Source of the DNA: Sophora flavescens
Lineage: Eukaryota; Streptophyta; Magnoliopsida; Fabales; Fabaceae
Direction of reading: 5' to 3'
NCBI GenBank assembly: GCA_030762895.1
Contig: CM061064.1
Coordinates: forward strand, 137,871,847-137,935,846
Length of the DNA stretch: 64,000 nucleotides
The notes below the pieces were generated by a model. That model ran no database searches. It was not told where the DNA came from and worked only from the letters and a program-made list of their open reading frames with translations. Made by a program: the position numbers and the translations under genes. Of the stretch, positions 21,411 through 32,848 are shown in pieces. Every line of letters begins with the position of its first letter. Positions within the stretch are counted from its first letter, which is position 1.

Positions 21411-24400
21411 ACAACCACAATTTCAGGTAAAGGCAGCCAATAATTAACTGAATAGAGCACAGTTGAACGTAACTGGTTCCAACGCCCGCGGTTATTTAGT
21501 GTACGTTCCCTTTCTTCTGCCTCAGTGAGTTGTGAAGCCATGGATTTCAAAGCAACTGAAGACATGGCCAGCATGTTCTGAAGAGAAGCTATTCTTGCCA
21601 CTTTTACATCTGGTGACATGGATAACAATCTAACAAATGTGGAAGCAACAGAAAAATGGACGTTAAAGAAATAAGAAATATAAATTGCTTAGCAGCAGAA
21701 AGACACCCTGCACATACAGATGCATGAAAAATTTTCTACCTAGAATGTCTGCTCTTTCCTGTGGGGATACTCTGGCCATCTGAAAATTGATCCACTTGTT
21801 TCAGTAAAGCCAACTCTTCTTCCAGTGCAGCTTGGCTGGAAAAAAAATATCCAATCAATAGTAAAACGAAAATATAGTTTGGGAATATGATATATTGGAC
21901 GCAAGGAAAAGAAAAACAAAAGGGAAAAAAAAAGAGAAGAAATTGTAATCACATACACTTGGTTTTGTTTTTCAAATTCAGTGCGAACTTCATGAACATG
22001 TACCATGACCTCAAGCTCCTGATCAAGCCACCTCAGGAGGGATTTCTCGTTTACCTAGACATAAAAGTCAGGATAAAATTGTTAAAAAAACAAATTTATT
22101 TGAAACAGTAAATAACAGAAAAGTAAATTTGAAGGGTGTGGTAACGAATTCTTAAAACACCCTACTTTTTTTTTTTTTTTTGATAAGCAAAAAAAAAACC
22201 CTAATTTTAATATGTAAGGAAAGAAACTCAATAGCAGAATTTATCAATGGACGCACAAGGGTTGGTTCAAAGCAGCTACAAAAATACCAAGCTGAGTTGC
22301 TTTATTGGAACATTTTTGGTTCATTCTTTAGCTGACAAGTTGCATAATATATAAGCTAAGTATTGACTGTTGATCATTACCTGCCCAGGCTGTAGATGTC
22401 CATTTGAATACACTGAAATAGACAGCAGATAATTAGGAAACTAGAAAATTTAGTGAAAGGAAAATAATTCCAAGTCAAGTTCTACCGGAGTTGTCACGTG
22501 GTGAATAATTGCGGGCTTCCAACAATTCTTTTAGCCTTTTCGAAACCATTGTTGCTTCCTCTGTCTTCCTTTGAAGGACCTGCAAATAATGATTACAATG
22601 AGTGACAATAGCTGTTATAAATTGTCTAAACCATAGAATGTGAAAATGAGAAGCCTTGTTCTATATGTACGGTTTTTACATTCTATCCACTACATTCTCA
22701 TTCTCTCATAATCACATGGTCATTTCCCATCTAATTTAGACTCCAAGAAATCTGAGAATGCCATGGGTGAAAAAATAGTAGGTAGAATTACCTTCACAAC
22801 AAAATGAGCAAGAAAAGTGATAAATTTTATATCTTCAATTTACCATTTTTTGTCGCTGATTTAGAGCCTCAAGTTTATGTCTTTCATACTCTTTTCTTCT
22901 TCCCTCCTTTTTCAACTGCTTAAAATAAAAAAACAAGATTAGAGTAATATGAGACAAGCACACATATTAGCCCAAATTTTAAGCACCACAACATGATTAA
23001 TTTTTAGAGGACAACACCACTGTAAATTGCCAAAATGTTCTACAGATCAATCGCCAAAAGGGAAACTTTGAAATAAGAGAACAGTGTAAACCAAGTAGAA
23101 AGAACACAACAACAACAACAACAACCAAGCCTTATCCCACTAGGTGGGGTCGGCTACATGGATCATACGGCGCCATAATGTTCTATCATGAATCATATTA
23201 ATAGTTACCTTGACAAAGTATTTCAATAACTGATATATGAAACATAAGAAAACATTAAAATTCTAGATCGAAACAGAGGTAAGTTAGCCTCAATAAACAT
23301 GCTTGATAAGAAACAGAAGCTTGGAGAAACAGTATTTACTTTGAATATTAATGTATAATTATTTCAGTTACACTTTTTTTTCAAATAAAAATATACTCAT
23401 TTTAACACAAGATATGCAACCATGGATTCCAGTCATTCCACTACTTAGTGGGATGAGAAGCACGGAAAAATTACAAACACAACATACAAATTTTTTTTTT
23501 TGCATGCCACTTGCTTTGAGACAACATGGACTTTGAAAGGCATGCACAATCATGCATTCAGTGTAGAAGCATTAGGGCCTCAAGTTGATCAGAGGCAATA
23601 TCAAATTTCTTTGCATTTTTAAAACTAGAAAACACAATCATGATACATCTTTATAAAAGTAAGTAAACCACCTGGAGTAACTCCTTCTCACGATTAGCCT
23701 TCCATTGTCAAAATTGTTCTGCCTCTTGCTTCATTTTGTGCTGCAACTGAACCTGCAAATGTATATGCATACAAATGTCAGATATGTAACAAGAATTTTA
23801 ACAATTAATTAGCTCAGTGAATGGAAACTGGCCTTTTGAGTCTTGATGTACTGTATTTCAGCTTGCAGCCTTTTTGTGGCTTCTTCACTCTTCTCCTTTT
23901 GCTTTAGTAGCTGCACCTGGCTTTCTTGTTTCTTCTTGAGGACTAAAATCTGATGTTCAATATTTAGAAAACAAATAAAAAATTTAAAAAATATTGGACA
24001 ACAAAGATAACCTCATGATTTGAGAATGACATCAATGTAAGTGAAAATTCACCTGTGCTTCCAGTGCTTTCAATTTTTGGCCACGAGCATCATGAGTTTT
24101 CTGTGCTAGTCCATCACAATTAGCAGCAAGATTCTCTACCTCATGCAGCAAACGGTCCCATAATTTAAATAACGTAAAAATAGAGACTTGTGTGGCATTT
24201 GATAGCTATCTAAATTTAAATATGTCCATCCCAACCTGCAATATTCTTTTCTCTTCCTCAAGTTCCATAATTTTCTTCCCAAAGTGCTGTTTAAGTGCTT
24301 CAGTATCGACTCCAATGAGCTTCATCTCAGACTGCAAGAAAATAAAAATGACAGCTCGGATATTCAGTTTAAGTTGAAGTTTCATCTCTCCACTTTGAAG

Positions 24401-26098
24401 TTTGATCATAACCGAGAATTGTATGGCCAAAATAGAATAATTTTCACCCATATGAGAAACACCATAAAGTTCAATGCTGCATTTACAGATATATTCTCTT
24501 TGTGGCATGGTGATATGAGCACGTGGATCAATCAATTAAATAACCAACTAGGACATTCCAATATCACTTATTATGTTTTACCCTTCCTAAATTGATGGAA
24601 GTTACTGACTTGAATAATACTTCAAATTCATTTGTACAGGATTCTGGAAACCTAGACATTGGGCACTAAGGTTGCTTCTGAGTGTGTAAACAACACACAC
24701 AGAGATATATAGATTCACAAGTTCACATCCCTGCCATCAATTTATGATCACTCACATATACAATTTCATAATAAAATTAAATCATTAAAAGGAGACCTCT
24801 TTCTGCTCTAAGCACTTATTTAGCACATTCATCTCTATATCCATGGTATTTTGCAAGAGTGCATGCTCCAACTCTTTTGCTGCTTCATCGGTTTCCCTCA
24901 AATCCTCACCTGCAAAAATGGGGAAAAAATAGTGTCCCAAAGTTGAAGACTGAACCAAGTAAAAGAGCTTCTCTCAACAACCAAAAAACCAACAGAATGG
25001 GAAACTATTCGGTCTCAAAAACATGATATAACAGCCAAGAATCAAAGCACTGATTAATCCCATATCACTCATCTCTAGACTCCAGTCCCCAAATATGATG
25101 AAAATGCACCTTCCATATAGTGAAGTCCCTATGTAGTAGGAACTAGAAAAAGATCTTTATATATTCTTCCGGAAAGAAGGGGTGGGGGGAATGAGTCATC
25201 TGTTTCCTCTTTCCCACTCTGCTAGGTTCCGAACTCCAATATATCCAAACACTTCAATTATAAAATCAAAACGCAGCTAAATAAATGTCTAACTGATATG
25301 CTTTTAGCCATGGGATGGTCAGACAAATCTGAGCTCTGAAAGTGCTTCTCAAGCCCATAAGTTTTCTCAACATAAATGTGCCCATCCTGAGAAAAGAAAA
25401 AAATGACATTAAGTATCATTCGTTAATCGTTAGTAACTTTTGAGGAAGCAAAATTAACATACATCCATATCCATATTTAACCAATAGTGTCAAGTCCATC
25501 CAATTATGTGGGTGATATTTATATTAATCAACACAAGAAAATATAATAGACAAGCATTTGATATTTTTCCTCTTTACATACTGGTTCATCTATTTCACTT
25601 CTCTCTACAAAAGCACATCTACTGCGATATTCATGAAGTTTTAGACAGAGGTCTTTGTTAGTTGCTTCAAGCCAAGCAATCCTTTCCTTAAGAATCTGTA
25701 CAAGAAGAGCATCATGCTATAAATAAACTCAAGTTATTTGGTGCTAATTCAAAATGCAAGTTTCAATGGTGATAAATACCCGCACTTCATCAGCTGGAGC
25801 TCCTCCCCGAGAACAAAGTTCAGCCTGCAAGTACTTTAACTGCTGCCGCATTTGCTGCATCTCATTGGATATCAAATCTCGATTTGCCTGTAAAATTAAC
25901 AATAAAGATTGTAACATGTGAAAATTGAAAAGGTTGAATTTCCTCATCTTTCTAAGGCAAAGAATGAGAAGAGAACTTAAAGTAACCAGGAACCGTGGAA
26001 ACTTACGACAGGCTTTTTTTGAATATTGCGTACACGATTTGCATACTTGAGAGTATTAAGGCTTTCCTCAGCATTGATGTCTGCAGGGCTAATGCAAG
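21411..26098 (-). pseudogene. KIN-4 type kinesin pseudogene, 3' part (motor end, neck and coiled coil)
   Basis: KIN-4 kinesins (KIF4/FRA1 family) are plus-end microtubule motors. Reading right to left, exons include: 26007-26098 (CISPADINAEESLNTLKYANR), 25780-25887 (NRDLISNEMQQMRQQLKYLQ), 25582-25695 (LKERIAWLEATNKDL), about 25300-25385 (DGHIYVEKTYGLEKHF), 24790-24910, 24205-24332 (GVDTEALKQHFGKKIMELEE), 24060-24170, 23830-23950, 23672-23752, 22846-22920 (KEGRRKEYERHKLEALNQRQ), 22490-22580, 22380-22413, 22000-22055, 21742-21840 and 21411-21629 (ARIASLQNMLAMSSVALKSM). Most have GT/AG borders. Lesions: an in-frame TGA at 23708-23710 where the family has Arg (EQF*QWK), and an acceptor reading AA instead of AG at 26099-26100. 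The last exon runs into a foreign hydrophobic tail, so the C-terminal exons are missing. A copia element separates it from the upstream exons. Confidence 0.87.
23101..23190 (+). repeat. RTE/SINE-like repeat fragment in a kinesin intron
   Basis: An (ACA)n-like run followed by CAAGCCTTATCCCACTAGG and GGGTCGGCTACATGGATCA resembles a very common plant interspersed repeat tail. A second scrap (CCACTACTTAGTGGGATGAG) is at about 23438. No target duplication was defined. Confidence 0.5.
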
Positions 26099-26488
26099 TT
26101 GGGAAATGGGGAACCATTTTATGATTGAAAAGCATGTAAACATTTTAGTTTAGATCAGGGAAACAATATTTTTAATATATCTATTTAGCGCAACTATATA
26201 TTTGATACACATGATACAGTATCTAGTAACTAAGTCTAGAAGAAAAATAACTATAATTAATCATGTAGAGTCCGAAGCCAGCAAATGCTTTTATCTGATT
26301 AGCAATGACATTGGCAGAAATGTCTGGCATCAGAACCTTGTCTGTCAAACTGCAAAATGAAGATATGGTCCAAATTCATTGTCTCTAATGTAACTAATGT
26401 TACTGTTGCTCAACCAACATGTCTGTAAAGTGTAAACGAATAACATGTCCTCCTACAGTGTCTTTTTCCACTAGACAAATTTAGACTT

Positions 26489-26721
26489 TATTAGAGATAG
26501 GTTCAGTTTATGTTTCAGTAAACACTAAACTTGTAAATACAGCTGTAGTACAGCTGTCACTGAGTTAGTTATAGGAACAGTTGTTAGTTATAGGAACAGT
26601 TGCTTCAATCAACTATAAAAAACTGATTGTGTAATCATTTCTCAATCAATGAAATTACAGTTACATTCTGTTACTCTCAGTTTAGCTTTCTCTCAGTTTC
26701 TCTCTGTTTCAATTTCTATGA
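26489..26721 (+). repeat. copia 5' LTR (kinesin intron element)
   Basis: It aligns with 36297-36511 apart from a short tandem duplication at about 26567-26603 and a number of substitutions. Confidence 0.9.
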
Positions 26722-26733
26722 TGGTATCAGTAG
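26722..26733 (+). other. primer-binding site, initiator Met tRNA type
   Basis: TGGTATCAGTAGC begins immediately after the LTR. It differs from the usual plant copia site by a single base in the middle. Confidence 0.75.
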
Positions 26734-26751
26734 CTTCTTCCTGATCCATCC

Positions 26752-27836
26752 ATGGCTTCCGCAAACCCTAATCTTTCACAAGCTCCCCTTTCTCACCCTA
26801 TCTCCATTAAACTTGACGAGAAAAACTTCAGGTTATGGAAACAACAGATCGAAGGTATTATTCGAGGCCACAAACTCGATCGTTTTGTCACGCGACCGAG
26901 GATTCCTCTTCGATTTCTTACAGATGCTGGTCGTGAAGCTGATCGTGAATCCTCTGTACACCGAATGGGAGCAGCAAGATGCTCTCATTGCGACTTGGCT
27001 TTTGTCCTCAATTTCGGAATCTCTTCTTGCTCGCATCGTCGATTGCACGTTTTGGTGGCCGATCTGGGACGAAAATCACAAGTTCTTCCATAGTCTTTTG
27101 AGTACTCGAGCTCGACAACTCAGGTCTTAGCTACGATCTCTCACCAAGGGTGATCGCAAAATCGAAGAGTTCATGCTTAGGGTTAGAGCGATTTCTGATT
27201 CTCTTCTATCGCTCGGAGATCCAATTCCACACAGGAATCTCAACACGGAACTCTGCTCGCTCGATGATCTGGAATCGCTTCTTCTGGTTCATGAGGCACG
27301 CCTTGAGAAGAATAGAAAATCAATTCTCACCGAGCCGATGACGTCTTTGAATCTTGCACAAGGCCCTCGTGATCAAGGTTCTGAGTCGTACTCAAACACT
27401 AGCTCTCAGGGATCCTCATTTCCTAAAGGAACATCTCACACTATGGTTGGACACTATAACAATCGAGGTCAGGGAGATTACAATAATCCCAATGCCAACT
27501 ACAACAATGGCAATGGAAATTTCGGCAATGGTTATCGTGGTGGCCGTGGAGGTGGTTACCGCGGTGGTCGCAACGGTGGTTATCGTGGTCAAGGTGGAAG
27601 GTCAGGTGGACGATCTTGATGCATGTCGTCAGATATGCAAAAAGTACGGGCATGATGCAAACACATGCTGGCATTGCAACTCCAATTCCTATTAGGATTT
27701 TTTCCCTTCCAACACCACCTATGGCTATTGGCAGCCTCCTTCATTTCAGACTCAGCCAGACCACCTGCACATGCTCTTCTCGTTGGAGCAGAGCCCTCAT
27801 TCAACTTTCAACCTTGGTACCCGGATTCAGGTGCTA
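26752..27836 (+). pseudogene. copia gag and start of protease, frameshifted
   Basis: The start ATG at 26752 gives MASANPNLSQAPLSHPISI, then LDEKNFRLWKQQIEGIIRGH, a retrotransposon gag N terminus of the Retrofit/Ale style. Other frames recover NPLYTEWEQQDALIATWLL, KGDRKIEEFMLRV (stops around 27128 and 27619) and a Gly/Arg/Asn-rich stretch at 27440-27615 (YRGGRGGGYRGG). A Cys/His motif (CKKYGHDANTCWHC) follows the Gly/Arg stretch. The aspartic protease start WYPDSGATHH is at about 27813-27842, where the hAT element interrupts it. Several frameshifts and stops make it inactive. Confidence 0.82.
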
Positions 27837-27844
27837 CTCACCAT

Positions 27845-30800
27845 CAGGGTTTCAAAATGCTGTCCGCAACTGCTACTGCGGCCGCAATATTGCGGTTGCG
27901 GGACTCACCACAACGGCATCGGGCCGCAATTACGGTGTAATTCAAAATCACACGTTACGGCCGCAACGTAACGCTGTAACGGCCGCATCAACCGCAACGA
28001 AGTTTCAAACACCCAAAACAGTTCCGTTCAACTCAATCATAGGTGCAAAAAAACAAATTCGCATATCAGACAAACAGATTTCAAAATGTATCAGAAAAAG
28101 AGATTCTCCTAACCTGCTTTTCAGATCAAATTTTGCTTTTGCCTTTATCTCTTTTCTGCTTTATGCTTCAGTGCTTCACTCAATGTCTCATTCTCATATA
28201 ACCTCATTCCTCAGTCTCACTTATTTGCTCTGGATCAATGGATCTGCTCAAGCGGTCAAGCCTCACTGTGCTTCGAATACCAAATCGTCCGATCTACTAG
28301 CCTCACCCCAAGGTAAGATCTTCCTTTCCTCCTTTGCTCTGGTGCTTTGCTCTGCTCTGCTCTGCTCACTGCTGTGGGTGTGGGGTTGAGTCCCCATGGG
28401 TGAGGGCTTGAGGCCGTGACTGAGGAGGACCGTGAGGTGGAGGCCGTGGGTCGTGAGGCGGAGGGCCGGAGGCCATGGGTCGTGACTCACTGACTCGTGA
28501 GGCGTTGAAGAGAAGAGAGGCTGAGCCTGAGAGATAGGGGAGGGGGGACCGCGATCTGGGTTTTGGGGCGAAGTGGCGAACCGCGAGCCCATGGGTCGTC
28601 TGGTGGGCGGCCGCCGTGCCGGACGAGTGACGGAGGAGGAGGGTTACCGGTTGAGACTTGAGTGAGTGTGGATGTGGAGAAAAATGAAGAAAAAAAAGAA
28701 ACAGAGGAGGGGAAGAAGAAGCTTGTAGAAACAGAGGAGAGGAGGGAGGTGAGGGACGAGAGAGGGATGGGTATCAGGAAAAAACAAAAGTGTGAGTGAG
28801 TGTGTGCCGTGTGTGGGGGGTGGGGGATTTTTTAGAGGGAAACCGAATTGGGTGGGGGGAATTATTTTTTAATCAAAAAGTTTAGGTGGGAAATTAATTG
28901 AGATTTGGGAATAATATAGGGAAAATTTGAGAGGGAAATAAAATATATATTGATATATTAATCTAATTACTAGTTTAGTATATTTTTAGCTAGTATTTAT
29001 AGTTCAAATTATATGTTAATAATTGATTTGTTGTATTAAATAATTTAATGTAATTATTAATTATATTATCTGTGTTTTGCTAATTACTAGTTTATATTAA
29101 AGTTTTTTTTTTTGAAGGCTAGTTTAGATTAAAGTTGTAAGTTTGGTTGGATTATTGATTGATGTTTATTTATAAATATTGAACAGGTTGTATAAAATAT
29201 ACACAATGCCTCCAAGAGAAGAATTTCCTACACAAAGATTAGATGGTACTCCAAGTGATGATATTGGATGGCATTTTGGAAACCCAATGAGGTTTAAGTC
29301 GTAACAATATCGAATGCAAACTTTATCACAAGATAATAAAAGGTGGCATTACAAGAGTGAAGCAACATATAGCACATATGAAAGGACAAGTGTCTGGTTG
29401 TGCTGGAGTGAGCAAATTGGTTAGATAAGGTATGATGAAGCTTCTTCTTGAAGGAAAAGCAAAGAAAAATGACTCCAAAAAAAGAAAAGAAGAATTTGAA
29501 GCACGCCTAAGAGGAGAAGATGAAGATGAAGATGTGGATCACCTTATTGATGAACGAATGAGGTTTGCTACACAGGAAAGCCTTAAATCACATCGTGAAT
29601 GGGAAGACAGGCAACAATTTAGACAACAAACAGGAGGGCATGGAAATATATATGAACAAGGTGTGAGCTCTCATGCGAGTGTTGGTGGGGGTGAAAGACC
29701 TGAAGATGTTACTCTGGAGTTGAGATCTACAAATATTGATCTTATGAGGAGCAAAAGCATGAAGCAACCGAAAATAGTAAGGGTATCGTGAAGACATTGA
29801 GGAGGAAGCTAGGAGAGGCAGTAAGCAAGTTTTTTATTTATCATCGCTTACCTATGAATTTAGCTAACTCTCCTTGGTTGCATAATTTGATTGTTAGAGC
29901 TGCTGAGGTAGGTGAAGGGGTTAAATGTCCGACCCCTTATGAAATCTCAGATGTATATTTAGAGAATGAATATACGGAAATGAAGAAGTGGTTGAACGTA
30001 TTGAGAGGTACATGGAAAGAAAAGGGGGTGACAATAATGTGTGATGGTTGGACGGACAGTATCAACTCAACCATACTCATATTATGAATTTTTTGGTGCA
30101 TAGTAGTAAGGGGACAATTTTCTTGAAATCTATTGATGCTTCTGATGTTGTTAGTAGAAACACAGATTACTACTTTCAATTATTAGATAAAGTTGTTGAA
30201 CAAGTGGGAGAAGAGTTTGTTGTTCAAGTGGTTACAGATAATGAAGCAGCACTGAAAGCAGCTGGTCAGAAACTGATGGAGAACCGGCCTCATTTGTATT
30301 GGTCTGCTTGTGCGGCTCATTGTTTAGATCTTTGCTTGGAGGATATAGGAAAAAAGAAAAATGTATAGAAGTTATTAACTGATGCAAAGACTGTGACAAA
30401 TTTTCTCTATAACCATATATGGACTGTCAACCTCATGAAAAAATATACTGGAGGTAGAGAAATTGTCTGTCCTGGTGTTACCCGATTTGCAACACAGTTC
30501 CTACAACTTCAAGCAATTGTACAGCAAAAGCAAGGTCTGAGAAACATGTTCAACTCCGAAGAGTTTAGAAGATCTAAATTTGGTAAAGCGAAAAATGGAC
30601 CGTCATATGAAGCAAGAACAATTGTTAATGACAAGAATTCTCGGGTAAGTCCCAAGACATATTGAAGGTGTTTGAGCCTTTAGTAAAAGTTTTGAGACTT
30701 GTTGATGGTGACGAGAAACCAACCATGGGTTTCATATATGAAGTCATTGATAGAGCTAAACAAGCAATTAGACAAAATTCTCGTTATCATTCCAGATATA

Positions 30801-32840
30801 ATGATTTAATAGACAAGCGATGGAGATACATGCATTCCGATCTTCATTCTGCCGGTATGTTGATATAATTTATAAATTTTTTTTTATCATGTAATTTTAT
30901 ATTTATACTTTCATCCATAATAATATATTATCCTTTTTTAGGTTATTTTCTTAATCCGCAATTTCAATACGGAGTTGAACATGGGGATGATGTCTATAAA
31001 GAAACGTTTGAAGGAACAAATAGAGTCATCTTCAGAATAGAAAGAAACATCGATGATCAGATTAAAGCTCTGAACCAGGTTAGTAATGAAATTTATATTT
31101 TTAAACTTATAATTCATTATTTATCAAATGAAGATATTTACGTATTGATATATTATGTTATATTTCACAGTTAGTACTTTTTAGAGATAAGGTTGAAACA
31201 TTTGGTACTCCTCAAGCTCAAGCAGCTTGGTCTAAGATGAATCCAGGTAAAATAATATTTTTTTATAAATCAATGAACTTTAACTTTATTTTTTAATATA
31301 ATAACTAATAATTTGTTTACCTTTTGTTGCTCCTTTAAAAAGCTGAATGGTGGTCCTTTTTTGGTGTATGTGCACCTGAGCTTAAACATGTGGCTATAAA
31401 AGTTCTTAGCCAAAAAAACTTCAGCCACAAATTGTGAGAGAAATTGGAGCACATTTAGTTATATCCATACGAAGACAAGGAATAGATTGAAGTATAAAAA
31501 GCTGCAAAAGCTTGTCTTCACGCACTACAATATGAAATTGAAAATGAGGCATCAAATGAGAAAAGGTCAAGATGAAATTGAAGCAAGTTTTAATCCTATC
31601 AATCTTGATTATATATTTCAAGAAGATGCATTATCTCCATGGATTGAAGAGAGAGAAGATCCATTATTAGATGGAGTACAAAATGTTGAATGGTTGCCTC
31701 TAGTGGATACAGATGATGAAGATGTGAAAGTTGTTGATGATAATGATGATTCTAATGAAGATGGTGGTGGTTTAAGTCCACCAAGTAATAATAGTGGTGA
31801 TGGGGGTGGTAATGTAGAAGCTAAAGAAGGTGGCGGTGATGATAATGATGATGGTGATGATGATGGGCAATTTCAAAATGATCCATCTCAAGATTCACCA
31901 TATAATAGGCGTTATAGGAGCTTGACTGATATGGCTCCTTCTGGTAGTTCATTACCCGAGAGCAGCAGAGGTGGGTCACATTCTAGGAGAGGAAAAAGAA
32001 AACAGAATGTCCCACTTGAAGATTCTTCCTCATCTAGTATTGCACAAAGTTTTAGTGACTTTGATATTGATGATTCTTCTCAGAGTAGTCAACAATCTCA
32101 TCCACCTTATTATCAATATCCGTATTTCAACACATATAACACATACGCAAGGGATCAAGCTCCCTCATACTACCAACCATCAATGAATTATCAAGATCCT
32201 TATCACCAACAATCAAGTGGTGGATTTTTTGATTATGTCTTTGGACAAGGAGCTACACAAGATGATAACCAAAGTGAGAATAGAGGTTATGAACCACCAC
32301 GTCATTCCACCATGTGGTAGCAAGGATCATGTAAGTTCAATTTTTAGTATCTTTGATTCATATATTTGTTAATTATTATTATTATTATTTTAAATTTATT
32401 AATTTGTTTACTTTTATCTTCTTTTTTGTAGTGAAGACGTATCTCTAAGTGGTGACAATGTGACGTTATTTTAGAATCACAATTGCAGCTGGTTGTATTC
32501 CTATATGTGACACTAATATCTTTTTATTTGTGATTCATATATATTTATGCACTTTTAAGTTTCTGACCTTCTTACTTCTTTGTAATTTTGTACTTATATG
32601 TGCTTAAAAGTTTTATTTATAATTTATTTTCACTAAATTAAGTTTAAATTATTCATAAACATAATACAATGTCTTAAAATGAATAGAAATTTATACAACA
32701 TCATTAGTAAAAGATATATAAAGAATTACAAAAAAAATGAATTTTTTCATTTTGTGAATTTTTCAAATCGTTTCACGTCGTAGCGGCCGCATTACGCATC
32801 GCAGCGGCCGCAGTGACCGCAACCGCAATTTAAAACCCTG
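27845..32840 (+). mobile_element. hAT DNA transposon nested in the copia protease
   Basis: The 8-bp duplication CTCACCAT lies at 27837-27844 and 32841-32848. Terminal inverted repeats are CAGGGTTTCAAA (left) and, read in reverse on the right, CAGGGTTTTAAA. Subterminal regions are dense in CCGCAAC/GCGGCCGC words (27880-28000 and 32775-32830). The 5.0-kb element encodes a degenerate hAT transposase at 29206-32320. The left 1.3 kb is GC-rich with repeats of a GGCCGTGGGTCGTGAGG-like word at 28410-28490. The copia frame resumes exactly after the second duplication, proving that it inserted later than the copia element. Confidence 0.92.
29206..32320 (+). pseudogene. hAT transposase (BED finger, DUF659, hAT dimerisation domain), degenerate
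   Basis: The ATG at 29206 starts MPPREEFPTQRLDG; a stop follows at about 29301. In the next frame KGGITRVKQHIAHMKGQVSG is the His/Cys end of a BED zinc finger whose second Cys is lost. Acidic linkers follow at 29432-29790. The DUF659 catalytic region spans 29788-30370 in two frames (VTIMCDGWTDSINSTI, then SIDASDVV, VVTDNEAALKAAG and CAAHCLDLCLEDIG). Later frames give VCPGVTRFATQFLQLQ, RWRYMHSDLHSAG, QFQYGVEHGDDVY and the hAT C-terminal block WSFFGVCAPELKHVAIKVL, separated by introns near 30870, 31080 and 31250. The last frame (31487-32320) is an acidic Ser/Asp/Gln/Tyr-rich tail. There are at least three frameshifts or stops. Confidence 0.85.
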
Positions 32841-32848
32841 CTCACCAT

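Noticed and set aside
28263..28592. GC-rich ORF of 109 codons on the minus strand, and 27616-28389 on plus
   Set aside because: They fall in the non-coding left part of the hAT element and in degenerate gag; the open frames come from GC-rich repeats.
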